Origin: Erysipelotrichaceae bacterium | GTDB lineage: Bacteria; Bacillota_I; Bacilli_A; Erysipelotrichales; Coprobacillaceae | Direction of reading: 5' to 3' | Assembly (NCBI GenBank): GCA_021202205.1 | Contig: JAJQDJ010000045.1 | Span: 1-7,220 of the forward strand | Length of the DNA: 7,220 nucleotides | In this document: one piece after another, positions 5,906 through 7,220 of the stretch | Layout: every line of letters begins with the position of its first letter | Position numbering within the stretch: position 1 is the stretch's first letter | Notes under the pieces: generated by a model | Databases searched by the model: none | The model's input: only the letters and a program-made list of their open reading frames with translations | What the model was told of the DNA's origin: nothing | Made by a program: the position numbers and the translations under genes

Positions 5906-7216
5906 ATGAACAAAAACAAATCGACCATAGATTGGCTTATGATATTTACGAAAGATCATAGAAGTTTTTATATTGTAAGTGTTATATTAGCCATTTTAGG
6001 CGTGATATGTAGTATTGTACCGTATATGATTATTGGCGATATGGCTACAAAGTTAATTAATGGAAACAAAGACTTTCAAATATATTTAAACGAAACAATG
6101 ATTATGTGTCTGTTTTGGATATTAAGGATTGCATTTCATTCATTATCAACATTATGTTCTCATACTGCGACATTTCGCGTATTAGCACATATACGCAAAC
6201 TTGTTTGTGACAAACTCACAATAGTACCTTTAGGAAAAATCAAAGATGAATCTTCAGGAACACTAAAAAATGTTATTGTTGAACGAATCGATAGCATAGA
6301 AACAACATTAGCTCATGTTGTCCCAGAATTCGCTGCAAATTTAATGGCACCAGTCATTGTCACTATATATTTATTTATTATTGATTGGCGTATTGCCTTA
6401 GCAGCATTAATTATTATGCCTTTAGGATTTTTAGCTTATTGTGGCATGATGATAGGTTATGAAGAAAGTTTTAGAAATACGATTACAAAAACAAAAATAT
6501 TGAATGATACTGCTGTAGAATATATTAATGGTATTGAAGTTATTAAAGCATTTGGTAAAGCGCAGAATTCATATGAAAAGTTTAAAATTGCAGCGCAAGA
6601 AGGTGCTGATTGTTATATTGAATGGATGCGTCGTTCCAATATATTTTTTAGTATTGCTATGGTTTTAGCGCCTTGTACTATGTTAACTGTTTTACCTATC
6701 GGTGGTTATTTTGTTATGAATCAAACTTTAAGTATTATTGATTTTATTATGTGTATTATTTTATCACTTGGTCTAACTGTTCCTATTATTACAGTTGCAT
6801 CTTACTCTGACGATATTGGAAAAATGACAGCTATTGTTGATAAAATCGTCAATATTTTAACATGGAAGCCATTGGATAGACCAACACATAGTCAAGAATT
6901 ACCTTCAGATTACTCTATTCAATTAGACAAGGTTACTTTTGCATATAATGACATAGATGTTTTACACGATATTTGTATGAATATAAAGCAAGGGACATTT
7001 AATGCATTTGTAGGTCCATCAGGCTCTGGAAAATCCACTATAGCAAAACTTATAGCCTCTCTTTGGGATGTAAAGAAAGGGAATATTTCTATTGGTGGTA
7101 TTAATATTAAAGATTTATCATTAGAGGATTGTAATCAAATGATTGTTTATGTTTCACAGGATAATTATTTATTAAAACCTCATTTGCACCGTGTGCGTAA
7201 ATATAGTATAATCTAA
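5906..7216 (+). CDS. ABC exporter half-transporter (fused permease and ATPase), truncated in the ATPase domain
   Basis: The frame gives 436 aa. The N-terminal part is an exporter-type membrane domain with about six helices (first at 22-43; paired helices near 149-186; last two near 249-296). The nucleotide-binding domain begins near 340 and has Walker A GPSGSGKST (370-378, K376) and the Q-loop Q418 in YVSQDNYLL. Intact relatives are around 580 aa and continue with LSGGQ, Walker B and the H-loop; here the frame turns into PHLHRVRKYSII and stops at 7214-7216. Reading one frame over from 7174 gives KTSFA, which suits the position after the Q-loop and suggests loss of one base near 7173. Such half-transporters act as dimers, often with a second gene downstream. 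With the ATPase cut, this product should not work. Start chosen from GAGGAG at 5894-5899. Substrate unknown. Confidence 0.8.
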   Translation: MNKNKSTIDWLMIFTKDHRSFYIVSVILAILGVICSIVPYMIIGDMATKLINGNKDFQIYLNETMIMCLFWILRIAFHSLSTLCSHTATFRVLAHIRKLVCDKLTIVPLGKIKDESSGTLKNVIVERIDSIETTLAHVVPEFAANLMAPVIVTIYLFIIDWRIALAALIIMPLGFLAYCGMMIGYEESFRNTITKTKILNDTAVEYINGIEVIKAFGKAQNSYEKFKIAAQEGADCYIEWMRRSNIFFSIAMVLAPCTMLTVLPIGGYFVMNQTLSIIDFIMCIILSLGLTVPIITVASYSDDIGKMTAIVDKIVNILTWKPLDRPTHSQELPSDYSIQLDKVTFAYNDIDVLHDICMNIKQGTFNAFVGPSGSGKSTIAKLIASLWDVKKGNISIGGINIKDLSLEDCNQMIVYVSQDNYLLKPHLHRVRKYSII

Positions 7217-7220
7217 GAGT

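Noticed and set aside
7193..7197. GTGCG as a firm group II intron boundary
   Set aside because: The motif is only five bases and no further intron structure can be seen before the window ends, so it is kept as a possibility in a finding and not listed as a feature.

Overview
The window is strongly AT-rich, densely coded DNA with good AGGAG-type ribosome binding sites, sigma-A-like promoters and short hairpin terminators. This fits a low-GC Bacillota bacterium. The mix of AEC transporters, a Cof-type HAD phosphatase and a TetR/ABC module would suit a gut member of Erysipelotrichia or Clostridia, but that placement is inference. No rRNA, tRNA, CRISPR array or transposase gene is visible.

Left part (1-2020): two AEC (auxin efflux carrier)-type membrane transporters face each other. 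The forward copy is intact at 309 aa. The reverse copy is broken at its 3' end by a perfect 50-bp tandem duplication (1055-1104 and 1105-1154). Removing one repeat restores a 298-aa protein with its last membrane helix. That restored gene ends at 1009, immediately beside the hairpin shared with the forward gene.

Middle (2035-3743): a two-gene operon encodes a Cof-type HAD phosphatase and, overlapping it by one base (TAATG), a DUF5131/phage Gp37-type protein with a three-cysteine motif. A strong bidirectional hairpin (3715-3743) closes it.

Right part (3745-7216): this looks like one regulated module. A TetR-family regulator (5229-5840, TTG start) sits between a leftward operon and a rightward ABC exporter gene. 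The leftward operon has a membrane-anchored SAM methyltransferase, then a small four-helix membrane protein split in two by one in-frame TAA. Three copies of a GTTAGC/GCTAAC palindrome lie in the methyltransferase promoter, in the regulator's own promoter, and just before the ABC gene. The regulator therefore probably controls all three units. These sites also show that the longest possible starts of the three genes are wrong; the real starts are at 5069, 5229 and 5906.

The ABC gene loses its frame just after the Q-loop and stops at 7216, four bases from the window edge, without the signature motif or Walker B. Three of the eight protein-coding loci therefore look recently damaged (duplication, nonsense codon, frameshift or insertion). 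This is the most striking feature of the window. A wholly new system is not evident; the best candidate for a little-studied unit is the TetR / membrane methyltransferase / small membrane protein / ABC module.
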